From Allotamlana fucoidanivorans (GTDB lineage Bacteria > Bacteroidota > Bacteroidia > Flavobacteriales > Flavobacteriaceae), in NCBI RefSeq assembly GCF_006265225.1, contig NZ_VDCS01000011.1, positions 62,001 to 126,000 on the forward strand: 64,000 nucleotides of DNA, read 5' to 3'. Both the position numbers and the translations under genes were made by a program. The notes below the pieces were generated by a model. That model was not told where the DNA came from. It ran no database searches and saw only the letters and a list, made by a program, of their open reading frames with translations. This document shows positions 31,243 through 40,369 of this stretch, piece by piece. How positions within the stretch are numbered: position 1 is the first letter of the stretch; each line of letters opens with the position of its first letter.

Positions 31243-32064
31243 ATGAATTTTACCAAAACTACCGAACAAGATTCTAACTATAATCATCTGGAGAAGATGC
31301 CTGTTTCAAAGCTTCTTAAAAACATCAACAACGAAGACAAAACAGTTCCCTTAGCCGTTGAAAAAGCCCTACCTCAAATTGAGGCTTTAGTGATTCAAAT
31401 AGTTTCTAAACTTAAACATGGCGGGCGATTATTTTATTTAGGTGCTGGTACTAGTGGAAGACTAGGCATTGTTGATGCTTCTGAGTGCCCACCAACGTTT
31501 GGAGTTTCTCATGATTTGGTTGTAGGACTCATTGCTGGTGGAGATTCAGCCATTAGAAAAGCCGTTGAATTTGCCGAAGATTCAACCGAACAAGGTTGGA
31601 AAGATTTACAAGCCTATAATATTTCTCAAAAAGATGTTGTTATTGGTATAGCAGCTTCTGGCACTACACCATACGTTATTTCTGCCCTTGAACAATGTAA
31701 TAACAACAAGATTATTACAGGTTGTATTACCTGCAATGAAAAGAGTCCACTTGCTTTAACTGCCCAATTTCCTGTTGAAGTTATTGTAGGTCCTGAATTT
31801 GTTACAGGAAGTTCTAGAATGAAGGCTGGTACTGCCCAAAAACTAGTATTAAATATGCTTACTACAGCTAGTATGATTCAATTGGGACACGTTAAAGGCA
31901 ATAAAATGGTAGATATGCAGCTAAGCAATAATAAATTAGTTGATCGTGGCACCAAAATGATAATGACCGAACTACAAATACCTGAAGCTTTGGCTTTAGA
32001 ACTCCTTACCAAGTACAAAAGTGTACGTGAGGCGATTAAAAATTATAATGATGCAAGACAATAA
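31243..32064 (+). CDS. murQ: N-acetylmuramic acid 6-phosphate etherase MurQ
   Basis: MurQ removes the lactyl ether from N-acetylmuramic acid 6-phosphate, giving GlcNAc 6-phosphate, in peptidoglycan recycling or in use of muropeptides. The 273-residue protein has the SIS fold: LGAGTSGRLGIVDASECPPTF (in part, GAGTSGRLGIVDASE), then GIAASGTTPYVISAL and VTGSSRMKAGTAQKLVLNM. The length is somewhat shorter than the usual 300 residues but the motifs are intact. The next gene starts inside its 3' end (32048), so the two are probably coupled. Confidence 0.95.
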   Translation: MNFTKTTEQDSNYNHLEKMPVSKLLKNINNEDKTVPLAVEKALPQIEALVIQIVSKLKHGGRLFYLGAGTSGRLGIVDASECPPTFGVSHDLVVGLIAGGDSAIRKAVEFAEDSTEQGWKDLQAYNISQKDVVIGIAASGTTPYVISALEQCNNNKIITGCITCNEKSPLALTAQFPVEVIVGPEFVTGSSRMKAGTAQKLVLNMLTTASMIQLGHVKGNKMVDMQLSNNKLVDRGTKMIMTELQIPEALALELLTKYKSVREAIKNYNDARQ

Positions 32065-32281
32065 AACAGACAAAAAATTACTATTTAAAGGACTAAAAAC
32101 ATTACTCTTCTCTCTATTAAGCCTCTTTATGGGACCTATACTTTTAAGTTTTGCTTTTAGTAAACCTGATGAACCGCTTTACTTACCATTATTAATTATT
32201 GGCTGCGCTATTTGTGCCATGGCTGTTTTCATGATGTTTAAAGGCATTAAAATCATCATGGATAGTATGTTTAAGAAATAG
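32048..32281 (+). CDS. Small two-span membrane protein, DUF6095-like
   Basis: This 77-residue protein begins at the ATG at 32048, inside the last 17 bases of murQ. It has two membrane spans, at about residues 17-36 (LLFSLLSLFMGPILLSFAF) and 43-66 (LYLPLLIIGCAICAMAVFMM), and a charged tail. I believe it belongs to the DUF6095 family, found next to murQ in other Flavobacteria, though this is from memory. A longer start at 32021 is possible but would lie deeper in murQ. Function is unknown; a link to muropeptide transport or recycling is only suggested by the neighbour. Confidence 0.65.
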   Translation: MMQDNKTDKKLLFKGLKTLLFSLLSLFMGPILLSFAFSKPDEPLYLPLLIIGCAICAMAVFMMFKGIKIIMDSMFKK

Positions 32282-32294
32282 TTGTAACTAATAA

Positions 32295-32792
32295 TTACTC
32301 AATTAGTGGTTTTGGAGTACTTGGGTTATAGCCAAACGTTACATCACTAGAAACAATCCCTAAACGCTCAAGAATATAATTGATAATAGCGTAATGATGA
32401 ATAGTATGGCTATTGGCCTGAGCAAACAAGCTTCCGTAAGTATAAGGTATCATTGTTTTCCCTAACCCCAAATCATCAATCACAATAAGTGCATCACTCA
32501 TATTGAAAGTGACTGATTTTAATTTTTCAATACTTTCATTTAAGTATTGTATAGCCGATTGACAATCATACTCTACCACTTTGTTGCGGCGTCTAGCAAT
32601 TAAATCAACAACGCCTTCATTTGTACCCCTAAAAATACAATCGTAAAAATCTAAAACATGTCTAATATGGCTACCAATACTGGAATAATAAGGTGCTACC
32701 GAAGTGTCAGAAAATTGGTCATTGGTTAAACCACTTAATATATATTGAGATTTCTGAAGTGTTTTTAAGTTGGCTTGCAAGATGTTATTCAT
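32295..32792 (-). CDS. DinB-like four-helix protein
   Basis: This 165-residue protein is predicted to be helical and has the DinB/YfiT metal-site pattern: a histidine pair in GSHIRHVLDFYD (near residue 43) and SHTIHHYAIINYIL (near residue 130). Such proteins bind a divalent metal; several act as thiol-dependent transferases, many are uncharacterised. It is convergent with the small membrane protein gene, 13 bases away, and its start lies 96 bases from the end of the haem/LRR gene. It does not appear part of that operon. Confidence 0.8.
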   Translation of the reverse strand: MNNILQANLKTLQKSQYILSGLTNDQFSDTSVAPYYSSIGSHIRHVLDFYDCIFRGTNEGVVDLIARRRNKVVEYDCQSAIQYLNESIEKLKSVTFNMSDALIVIDDLGLGKTMIPYTYGSLFAQANSHTIHHYAIINYILERLGIVSSDVTFGYNPSTPKPLIE

Positions 32793-32888
32793 GCATACTA
32801 AAATAGTTAAATATTATTATTAAAAAAATATTTAACTATTTCAGTATGAAGATTATGAATTTTCTATACCTTATTTTAAAGCAAGCAT

Positions 32889-34280
32889 TTAATATGATGC
32901 AAGTATTACCTCAGGAAAGTTAGCCTCTTGCTGATACTTATTAAGGCTCTCTTCTGTTATTGCTGTTTGCCAAGCATAAACCTTTTGTAACTTATGCATA
33001 TGCATTAAACTCTCTAAGCAATTATCTGTAATGTTGTTATTATAAATATTCAAGCTTAAAAGATTGGAATGATTTTCTAGTAATTTTAAGCCTTTATCAG
33101 TTATTTGATTTCTATTAACAACTAATTTTTCCAGATTATTAAAAGTGTTAATTATCTCAAGATGTGCATCGGTAAGTTGATTATCTTCAATATATAACCA
33201 CAGTATATTGCTCTTTAAATTAGCAAGTTTTTGAAGTTTTAGAGTCAAATCCTTTGTACCCTTATCCATATTGTAGTTTGGTAAAACTACCTCATAAACA
33301 TTTGAATTGAAAACCAATTCCCTAAAATTAAACCCTTCAGCCATTAACTCTTCAAGAACATGAGTTTCAACTGGAGATACTTTTGGCAAAGTAACTTCCT
33401 TGTTATGCCCCATTTTTTCAAACCCTAAAAAAACAGATGCAATATGCTTCATACTGTCTGAGGTTTTTACTGCAGATACTTTTGAACTGAAATTAGCATG
33501 GGCATTATCTATCCAATACTTCAAAATAAAAATTTCATCTTCAGTCAATGGTGTTTTGCCCTCAGGAGGCATGAAATCATCATGTTTTGGATCTAACAAC
33601 ACACGTTTTATCATTTCAGATTCCATCGCATTTCCGGCCACTACAACTTTTCCATTTTTACCTCCTTTAAAAATAGATAGTGAATCTTGAAAAGACAATC
33701 CGCCCTTTTTCTTATTTGAATTGTGGCAGCTTATACATTTCTCTTCAATAATAGGTTGAGCTAAATAGTCAAAAATAACAGCATCCTCTACTTTAGCAAT
33801 CTTAGGAAGCGTTTTTTGCTCCTTTTGAGTAAATGGTAAATATTTGGTTAAGTAGTCACTTCCGTGTGTTAAATTTCCACCATAATGTCCAGTGATACTC
33901 AGTAAGACCACAATGAGCGTTAACAATGAAATATTTGATTTAGCAGTATTTAAAACGGTCAACTTTAATTTATCCACCCGAATCAACCAAGCCAGTAAAA
34001 CAATTACCGTTGTAACGACTCCAAAATAAAAATGGGAGTCTAGCATAGACACTTCATAATCACCACTCAATGAAAGCATATACCCTAAAACACATGCTAT
34101 TAGCGCTGTTATAAAGCCTAAAAATAGAGCAAAAGGCACAGCCGATTTTAGCGCTTTTCTATCAGGGTGTTTTCCAAACCATTCTAACAAAAAGGCAAAA
34201 AACAAAAAGCCAATAGGCAAATGCACTACTAAGGGGTGAAACCTTCCTAAAAACAGCACAAAATCTGGTACTTCAGTCAT
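32889..34280 (-). CDS. Membrane protein: DUF2231-like, c-type haem and LRR-like tail
   Basis: This 463-residue protein has four or five N-terminal membrane spans (FHPLVVHLPIGFLFFAF, then spans at 48-68, 85-100, 115-130) of the DUF2231 type. A c-type haem domain follows: CISCH at 182-186, with the probable axial Met237 in DDFMPPEGKTPL. The C-terminus, about residues 330-450, reads as leucine-rich repeats (LEKLVVNRNQITDKGLKLLE in part). The haem part should face the periplasm. It is the last gene of the minus-strand operon 36963-34280-32889 of Planctomycete type. The order of domains is typical there, and the LRR-like tail may bind a partner. Confidence 0.85.
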   Translation of the reverse strand: MTEVPDFVLFLGRFHPLVVHLPIGFLFFAFLLEWFGKHPDRKALKSAVPFALFLGFITALIACVLGYMLSLSGDYEVSMLDSHFYFGVVTTVIVLLAWLIRVDKLKLTVLNTAKSNISLLTLIVVLLSITGHYGGNLTHGSDYLTKYLPFTQKEQKTLPKIAKVEDAVIFDYLAQPIIEEKCISCHNSNKKKGGLSFQDSLSIFKGGKNGKVVVAGNAMESEMIKRVLLDPKHDDFMPPEGKTPLTEDEIFILKYWIDNAHANFSSKVSAVKTSDSMKHIASVFLGFEKMGHNKEVTLPKVSPVETHVLEELMAEGFNFRELVFNSNVYEVVLPNYNMDKGTKDLTLKLQKLANLKSNILWLYIEDNQLTDAHLEIINTFNNLEKLVVNRNQITDKGLKLLENHSNLLSLNIYNNNITDNCLESLMHMHKLQKVYAWQTAITEESLNKYQQEANFPEVILASY

Positions 34281-34299
34281 AAAAAACTCTCAATTTTGT

Positions 34300-35430
34300 T
34301 TAAACACGTTCTAACTTATATGGTGCGGAATGGTTAGCATTCCACTGACATATATATACATTTTTATCTTCATCTATACATACATCGTGACCATGTAGTA
34401 TAGGCTTTTCGTCAATTTGAAAAGACTTTTGAAGTTCACCATCCTTATAAACAGGCGCTGTACCGCCTGGATTGGAGACAACTTTATCACCCTCTAAAAT
34501 AGTTACAAAACCAGTATGATCTTTCCAGTTGGTTTTACCGACTTTAGGTTGAGACCAACAAACACCAGCATACAAATTAGTATCATCAAAAACGGGCCTG
34601 CATACCTGCATATTTGGTAAGTGTAACGTTTTAATATACTTCCCATCTAACGTAAACCATTTAAAACAAGCTTGACTTCGAGATGTTACAACAACCATTG
34701 GATTGTTTTTATCTCGATAATCTATTGCAACGCCATGGGCGCTCATTATCCGGTAGTTTTCATCTGGATTATCACTTCCTCCCCAATGCCTAATGTATCT
34801 TCCATAAGCATCATATTGAACAACGCGACTCATACCATAGCCATCAGCAACATAAATATCACCGTTTGGTCCAATGGCGGTTTCGGTTGGACAAAAATCC
34901 TCACCTGGCTTATAAATACCAATAGTTACTGGGTGTCCGATATCAAAAATTACCTTACCATCAACCGTAGTTTTCGCAACACGACCATTATGCTTTACCA
35001 TTTTGTTATTCTTACCTAGTGCCCAACCAGAATCTGCTATATATAACATATCTTCTCCGCCTTCGTCATGTAATGTCAACCCATGACCTCCTTGATAAGC
35101 TGTGCCCCAAAAATCTAATAACTTACCAGATTTATCAAAAATTAGAATATTATTTTGCGGATGATCGCCTATCATGATCAAACGACCTTTGCTATCCATT
35201 ACCATTTCATGGCAATTTAATAATGGTGTTCTGGTAGAACTCAATTGTGCCCAGTTTTTAGTAAGTTTATACTTATAATCACCATGACCTAGAATTGTAT
35301 CTGTTTCATTAAGCAAATGATTTGATTGTTTCTTACTTGTAATAATAGACGCTCCAAAAGTTGATGAAGATGCTGCCAAAGCGGCTCCTGCTAAGCTTGT
35401 GTTTTTTAAAAAGTTTCTTCTAGTAGTCAT
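34300..35430 (-). CDS. Tat-exported NHL-type six-bladed beta-propeller protein
   Basis: This 376-residue protein begins with a twin-arginine signal (MTTRRNFLKNTSLAGAAL) and should fold before export to the periplasm. The mature part has NHL-like propeller repeats: MVMDSKGRLIMIGDHPQNN, DMLYIADSGWALG, AIGPNGDIYVADGYG and DEDKNVYICQWNA. Such propellers bind ligands or proteins; some are hydrolases or lyases, but no catalytic motif is seen. It lies 19 bases before the haem/LRR gene and 16 bases after the DUF1501 gene on the minus strand, so all are one operon. Confidence 0.85.
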   Translation of the reverse strand: MTTRRNFLKNTSLAGAALAASSSTFGASIITSKKQSNHLLNETDTILGHGDYKYKLTKNWAQLSSTRTPLLNCHEMVMDSKGRLIMIGDHPQNNILIFDKSGKLLDFWGTAYQGGHGLTLHDEGGEDMLYIADSGWALGKNNKMVKHNGRVAKTTVDGKVIFDIGHPVTIGIYKPGEDFCPTETAIGPNGDIYVADGYGMSRVVQYDAYGRYIRHWGGSDNPDENYRIMSAHGVAIDYRDKNNPMVVVTSRSQACFKWFTLDGKYIKTLHLPNMQVCRPVFDDTNLYAGVCWSQPKVGKTNWKDHTGFVTILEGDKVVSNPGGTAPVYKDGELQKSFQIDEKPILHGHDVCIDEDKNVYICQWNANHSAPYKLERV

Positions 35431-35446
35431 AATTTTTAGTTTAGTA

Positions 35447-36940
35447 TTAGGTAAGTAAATCTTTTACAACATGACCGTGAACATCTGTTAATCTGAACCT
35501 TCTTCCTTGGTGTTTAAAGGTTAAACGCTCATGGTCAATACCAAAAAGATGTAATAGTGTAGCATGAAAATCATGAACATGAACAGGATCTTTCACTACG
35601 TTATAACTAAAATCATCAGTTTCTCCATAAGAAAATCCAGGTTTTACGCCAGCACCTGCCATCCACATTGTAAATGCTTTTGGGTGATGATCTCTACCAT
35701 AATTCTTATCGGTTAATTGCCCCTGTGAATACACCGTTCTTCCAAACTCTCCGCCCCAAACAACCAGCGTATCATCAAGCATACCTCGTTGCTTTAAATC
35801 TTTTATTAAAGCGGCTGTAGCCTGATCTGTTTTCCTACTTTGGTTTCTAACACCTCCAGGACATCCTATATGCTGATCCCAACCTTGATGAAATAACTGT
35901 ACAAATTTCACGCCTTTTTCTAAAAGTTTTCTTGCCATTAAACAGTTGGCTGCATACGTTCCAGCATCACGGCTGTCTTTTCCATATAATTCAAAAATAT
36001 GATCTGGCTCATCAGAAGTATCTGTAACTTCTGGCACTGATGTTTGCATACGATAAGCCATTTCATACTGTGTCATTCTAGCCTGAATTTCGGGATCTCC
36101 GTAAGCATCATTTTGAATATTGTTAAGCCTCCCTAAATAATCTAACATCTTTTTGCGGTCATTCCCATCATAATTATCAGGATTATTTAAGTAAAGTACA
36201 GGATCTTTTCCTGATCTAAATTGAACACCTTGGTGCTCAGTAGGTAAAAAACCATTGCCCCATAAACTTGCCTTTAGGGGCTGACCTTTTCCGTTTTTTG
36301 AAACCAGCGTAATAAAGGTTGGTAAATTATCATTATCAGATCCTAAACCATAACTTAACCATGATCCCATGGAAGGCCTACCTGGAAGTTGATGACCCGT
36401 TTGAAAAAATGTTACTGCTGGTGTATGGTTAATTTGATCGGTTTGCATGGATTTTATGAAGCATAAATCATCAACCACTTCTGATAAATAAGGCATAGCT
36501 TCACTTACCCAAGCTCTAGACTCCCCATACTGTTTAAATTTTAATGATGAAGGTGCTACTGGTAAAGTACTTTGACTGCCACTCATACCAGTAAGTCTTT
36601 GTCCGCCTATAACCGATTCTGGTAAGTCTTTACCAAACATATCTACCAGTTTAGGTTTATAATCAAATAAATCTAATTGTGATGGCCCTCCACTTTGAAA
36701 TAGATATATAATGCGTTTGGCTTTAGGTAAATGATGCGGTAACCCCTGTTTATTTTTATTAAATAAAGGCATATTACTACCTACATTAGCCCAAGCTTTT
36801 TCTGTATTTAATAAACTACCTAGCGCTAGGGCTCCAATACCTAGTGAGGTTTTCTTTAAAAAATGCCTTCTATCAAATTGTTTTTCAAAGCTTTGTAAAT
36901 CCTTGTTATTTGATCTTAATATATCGTGATGATCACACAT
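35447..36940 (-). CDS. Tat-exported DUF1501 protein
   Basis: This 497-residue protein matches DUF1501, whose fold resembles alkaline phosphatase/sulfatase. The twin-arginine signal is FDRRHFLKKTSLGIGALALG. Family motifs are visible: LFQSGGPSQLDLFDYKP, the TFFQTGHQLPGRPSMGSWLSYG segment (in part, TFFQTGHQLPGRPSMGSW), KFVQLFHQGWDQH and VVWGGEFGRT, then YGRDHHPKAFTMWMAG. It lacks the sulfatase CxPxR site. The activity of DUF1501 is not known. Members typically follow a DUF1549/DUF1553 gene, as here (22 bases). It should be periplasmic. Confidence 0.9.
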   Translation of the reverse strand: MCDHHDILRSNNKDLQSFEKQFDRRHFLKKTSLGIGALALGSLLNTEKAWANVGSNMPLFNKNKQGLPHHLPKAKRIIYLFQSGGPSQLDLFDYKPKLVDMFGKDLPESVIGGQRLTGMSGSQSTLPVAPSSLKFKQYGESRAWVSEAMPYLSEVVDDLCFIKSMQTDQINHTPAVTFFQTGHQLPGRPSMGSWLSYGLGSDNDNLPTFITLVSKNGKGQPLKASLWGNGFLPTEHQGVQFRSGKDPVLYLNNPDNYDGNDRKKMLDYLGRLNNIQNDAYGDPEIQARMTQYEMAYRMQTSVPEVTDTSDEPDHIFELYGKDSRDAGTYAANCLMARKLLEKGVKFVQLFHQGWDQHIGCPGGVRNQSRKTDQATAALIKDLKQRGMLDDTLVVWGGEFGRTVYSQGQLTDKNYGRDHHPKAFTMWMAGAGVKPGFSYGETDDFSYNVVKDPVHVHDFHATLLHLFGIDHERLTFKHQGRRFRLTDVHGHVVKDLLT

Positions 36941-36962
36941 GGCGTTTTAAGTTTTGTTGAAA

Positions 36963-39900
36963 TTATCGTTTCGTTATAAAAGCGTCAGAATTTATAATTG
37001 TTGATGCCACCACAGCATTTGCAGCAATTAACGCTTTGTCATCTGTTGGTTCTATTTTATACTCTCCCAGACTTATCCATCCGTTAGCCTTAGCTTCGTT
37101 ATTTTTAAATTTTTCTAATTCTGATTGTTGTAAATCCAACAAAACATCCAATTCAGTTGATTTAATTTCTCTACCTGTTAGCTTTCTAAATATGGTAGCA
37201 ACACCTTCTTTTAAATCATTATACCCAGCTATTTTCTTCCCCATTACCCTAGCCGCTTCAATAAAAGTTGGGTCATTTAATAGTACTAAGGCCTGTAATG
37301 GCGTATTCGTTTCTTGACGTCTTGTGGTACATAAATCTCTTGTTGGTGCATCAAACGTTGCTATTGTAGGATTGGGTACCGTACGCTTCCAAATGGTGTA
37401 CATACTTCGTCTGTATAAAGCCTCTCCTGTACCTTCTTCATATGTTCCGCCACTAACTCGCCATAATCCTGGAGGTTGATACGGATAAACACTCTCTCCT
37501 CCTATTTTTTGATTTAATAAGCCCGAAGCATACAAGGCATTGTCTCTTAACATTTCACCAGATAATCGTTTTGAAGGGCCTCTAGCTAAAAGTTTGTTCT
37601 CTTTGTCTATAGCCATCAACTCTTTACTTGCAATACTTGTTTGCTGGTATGTGCTTGACATTACTATCAATTTATGCAGTGCCTTAACATCCCAACCAGA
37701 TTCTATAAACTTTATAGCCAACCAGTCTAATAATTTAGGATGACTAGGAAGCTCTCCCTGATTTCCGAAATCTTCAGAGGTTTTTACAAGTCCACGACCA
37801 AAAATATTTTGCCAGTATCTATTTACGGTAACTCTAGCCGTTAACGGATTATCCTCATGGGTTAACCATTTTGATAGGCCTATACGGTTTCTCTCTAAGT
37901 CATCTGGAAAAGCGAAGATTCGTTCTGGCACATCAGGAAAAACCGAATCTGTGGGCGAGTCGTATTGCCCCCTATCAAGCACATAAGCTTGTCTTGGTTT
38001 TTCCATTTCCTTCATCACCATGATTTCTTTAATAGGCTCAATACTATCTACATATTGTGACCTTGCATTCATCAATTCCTTAAGTGAGGCTTTGTAAGCG
38101 TTTGATTTTGTGGTTACAAAATACGCTTTAAGAAGTTGTTTTTCAGAAGCATTAAGTTCTTTTTCTGATTTTGACAAAAGCTGATTCAACCTCGTGGAAT
38201 TTGCAAACTGCATAACTTCAAGCCCTGTCAATTCACGGTTAAACACCAAAATATCATCAACCATTCCATTTCTTAAACCTTTACCTCGCCAAATAGCTCC
38301 TATTCTTAAACCAGGTTCGGTTTTTCCTTTATATATCCCAATAGATTGATTTTTAAAGATGATATCTTTATACAGGTTATCAACCATAATTTCGGTTTCA
38401 AGCTTTTCTCCATCAAGGTATATGTTTACACCGCTGGCTTTACTTGAGCCATCATAGGTTATGGTAAGCTGAATCCATTTTTCCTTGGGTACATCAATTA
38501 AAGACTGCTTTACAATAGCATTATCTGGCCAAACATGAGCCAGAAGGGCTTCTATTTTATTATCCTTTATATTTAGGTGATACCCTCTGTAACTATGAAG
38601 TTCTGGGCCCTGCATTTTATGGAAAATAACACCGTTTTTTAAATCTTTTGGAACGAATACTTGAATCCCTATACTGAATGCCTGGTCTCTTTTGAAAATA
38701 CCAATTTTATCTAAATCCAGCCACGTATCACCATCCATTGCTAAACCGTAACCTGAAATTCCCGCTTTAAAAACGGCCTTTTGGTTATCGGCAAAATGTT
38801 GTCGCATTCTAATATTTTGTTTTTCTTTTTGTGCGACATTATTTTTAAAATTCTGTTGATTGAAGTCTAAATGAGCAATTAAACCAAGAGGCTTTTGTTT
38901 GGTATTTATTGTTTTATAAGATTCATTGATTATCCAATTATTAGCTTTATCAGACTCATTCTTAATAACCTCACTAACCATTTTTTCTTTCTCGTCAACA
39001 AGAGATTCCAGATACAACATCAATTCTTCTTGCTCGTTTGTAGGAAGTAACATGGTTGGTACTGGAGTTGCTAAATCCCAAGGAATAAGCCCTGTTTCAT
39101 TTACATTATTAAAGAAGCTGTACAGTTCAAAATGATCTTTTTGGGAAATAGGGTCATATTTATGATCGTGACATTTTGCACAAGCCACTGTAAGCCCTAA
39201 AAATGCCTGCCCTACCGTGGCTGTTCTATCAGACACATATTCAGAACGAAATTCTTCATCTATAATTCCTCCTTCAAGATTTTGTGGGTGTAACCGGTTG
39301 AAGGTTGTTGCCAAGCGCTGTTCTCTTGTTGCATTAGGCAACATATCACCTGCAAGTTGCCAAAGTATGAATTCGTCATAAGGCATATTTTCGTTGAAGG
39401 CCTTAATTACCCAATCACGCCACGGTGAAACATCGCGATACCAATCAACACTGTAACCATGCGTGTCAGCATACCGTGCCACGTCCATCCAATCTAAAGT
39501 ACGTTGCTCTCCATACTGCAACGATGCTAACAAACGGTCTATTTGCTTTTCATAAGCTTCGGGAGATTCATCTTTTAAAAAAACATCTAATTCTTCAATA
39601 GTTGGTTGAAGTCCTGTTAAATCAAGAGATGCTCTCCGTAAAAGCAATTCTTTATCTGCCTTTTCTGAAAGCTTTAAACCAACAAGTTCTAATTCTTCTA
39701 AAACAAAATTATCAATGCCATTTGCTACCTGATTTTTATGTTTAACATCAGGTATCTCATGCTTTACTGGCTTAATGAACGCCCAATGATCTTTGTATTC
39801 TGCACCATCTTCTATCCATTTAATAAGTACGGCCTTTTCATAATCATCTAAAGTTAAATGTGAGCTTGGCACAGGCATTACCAGTTCTGGATCCTCACTT

Positions 39901-40202
39901 AAAATACGATGAAACACTTCACTTTTATTTAAGTTTTTGGGTTTTATAGGGTAGATTCCTGGACTTTCAGACAATTCGGCATATGCCAACTCTGCGGTAT
40001 GCAATTGCAAACCTCCTTTAATATTATCTTTATCTGGCCCGTGACATAAAAAGCACTTATCAGACAAAATAGGTTTAACATGTTGATTAAAATCTACTTT
40101 TTTAGGTAGTTTTTGATACTCAACATACACCGAATCAGGAATGTCCACATTATTGCACGCACAACATACTAGAGTAACCAGTACTAGGAAACTTAATCTC
40201 AT
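36963..40202 (-). CDS. DUF1549/DUF1553 lipoprotein with c-type haem sites and LamG-like domain
   Basis: This 1079-residue protein has a lipoprotein-like signal (VTLVCCACN). Its domains in order are: a Planctomycete-type cytochrome domain PSCyt1 (CFLCH at 50-54, probable Met ligand in ELVMPVPSSHL); DUF1549 at about 165-370, which holds a second haem motif CAKCH at 341-345 (TVACAKCHDHKYDPI); a LamG-like sugar-binding insert at about 500-660 (SIGIQVFVPKDLKNG); and DUF1553 from about 780 to the end (LTARVTVNRYWQNIFGRGLV, in part). The protein is probably anchored in the periplasm or outer membrane and binds two haems. The function is not established; the LamG part suggests a glycan. It is first in its operon, and a -7 element lies 33 bases upstream. 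Confidence 0.9.
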   Translation of the reverse strand: MRLSFLVLVTLVCCACNNVDIPDSVYVEYQKLPKKVDFNQHVKPILSDKCFLCHGPDKDNIKGGLQLHTAELAYAELSESPGIYPIKPKNLNKSEVFHRILSEDPELVMPVPSSHLTLDDYEKAVLIKWIEDGAEYKDHWAFIKPVKHEIPDVKHKNQVANGIDNFVLEELELVGLKLSEKADKELLLRRASLDLTGLQPTIEELDVFLKDESPEAYEKQIDRLLASLQYGEQRTLDWMDVARYADTHGYSVDWYRDVSPWRDWVIKAFNENMPYDEFILWQLAGDMLPNATREQRLATTFNRLHPQNLEGGIIDEEFRSEYVSDRTATVGQAFLGLTVACAKCHDHKYDPISQKDHFELYSFFNNVNETGLIPWDLATPVPTMLLPTNEQEELMLYLESLVDEKEKMVSEVIKNESDKANNWIINESYKTINTKQKPLGLIAHLDFNQQNFKNNVAQKEKQNIRMRQHFADNQKAVFKAGISGYGLAMDGDTWLDLDKIGIFKRDQAFSIGIQVFVPKDLKNGVIFHKMQGPELHSYRGYHLNIKDNKIEALLAHVWPDNAIVKQSLIDVPKEKWIQLTITYDGSSKASGVNIYLDGEKLETEIMVDNLYKDIIFKNQSIGIYKGKTEPGLRIGAIWRGKGLRNGMVDDILVFNRELTGLEVMQFANSTRLNQLLSKSEKELNASEKQLLKAYFVTTKSNAYKASLKELMNARSQYVDSIEPIKEIMVMKEMEKPRQAYVLDRGQYDSPTDSVFPDVPERIFAFPDDLERNRIGLSKWLTHEDNPLTARVTVNRYWQNIFGRGLVKTSEDFGNQGELPSHPKLLDWLAIKFIESGWDVKALHKLIVMSSTYQQTSIASKELMAIDKENKLLARGPSKRLSGEMLRDNALYASGLLNQKIGGESVYPYQPPGLWRVSGGTYEEGTGEALYRRSMYTIWKRTVPNPTIATFDAPTRDLCTTRRQETNTPLQALVLLNDPTFIEAARVMGKKIAGYNDLKEGVATIFRKLTGREIKSTELDVLLDLQQSELEKFKNNEAKANGWISLGEYKIEPTDDKALIAANAVVASTIINSDAFITKR

Positions 40203-40234
40203 ACCTTATTAACTTAATTTTTCTGCTATCCTTG

Positions 40235-40242
40235 CAAAATTA
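40235..40242 (-). promoter_or_regulatory. -7 element of the DUF1553 operon
   Basis: The minus strand reads TAATTTTG, an exact TAnnTTTG match, 32 bases before the ATG at 40202. No good -33 element is seen; AraC-type activation could replace it. Confidence 0.4.
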
Positions 40243-40260
40243 AGGGTACGATTAAACAAA

Positions 40261-40282
40261 AGCCTAAATAAATCAGCCTAAA
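40261..40282. repeat. Direct repeat AGCCTAAA, possible AraC site
   Basis: AGCCTAAA occurs at 40261-40268 and again at 40275-40282, 14 bases apart, in the gap between the haem operon and the AraC genes. It lies just upstream of the operon's predicted -7 element, where an AraC-family activator would bind. The site is a guess from position and spacing. Confidence 0.35.
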
Positions 40283-40339
40283 AAATGCACATTTCCGATA
40301 TTAAAAACACCTTGAACAAAACTTTTTGCTTACTTTTAT

Positions 40340-40357
40340 GGTTAACAAAAGGTAACC
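40340..40357. repeat. Small inverted repeat before the first AraC gene
   Basis: GGTTA (40340-40344) and TAACC (40353-40357) form an inverted repeat 13 bases before the GTG start of the first AraC gene. It could be an operator for self-control. Confidence 0.3.
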
Positions 40358-40369
40358 TCTAGGGTATTC

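Noticed and set aside
35447-36940. DUF1501 protein as a fourth sulfatase
   Set aside because: Its fold is related, but the CxPxR formylglycine site is absent.
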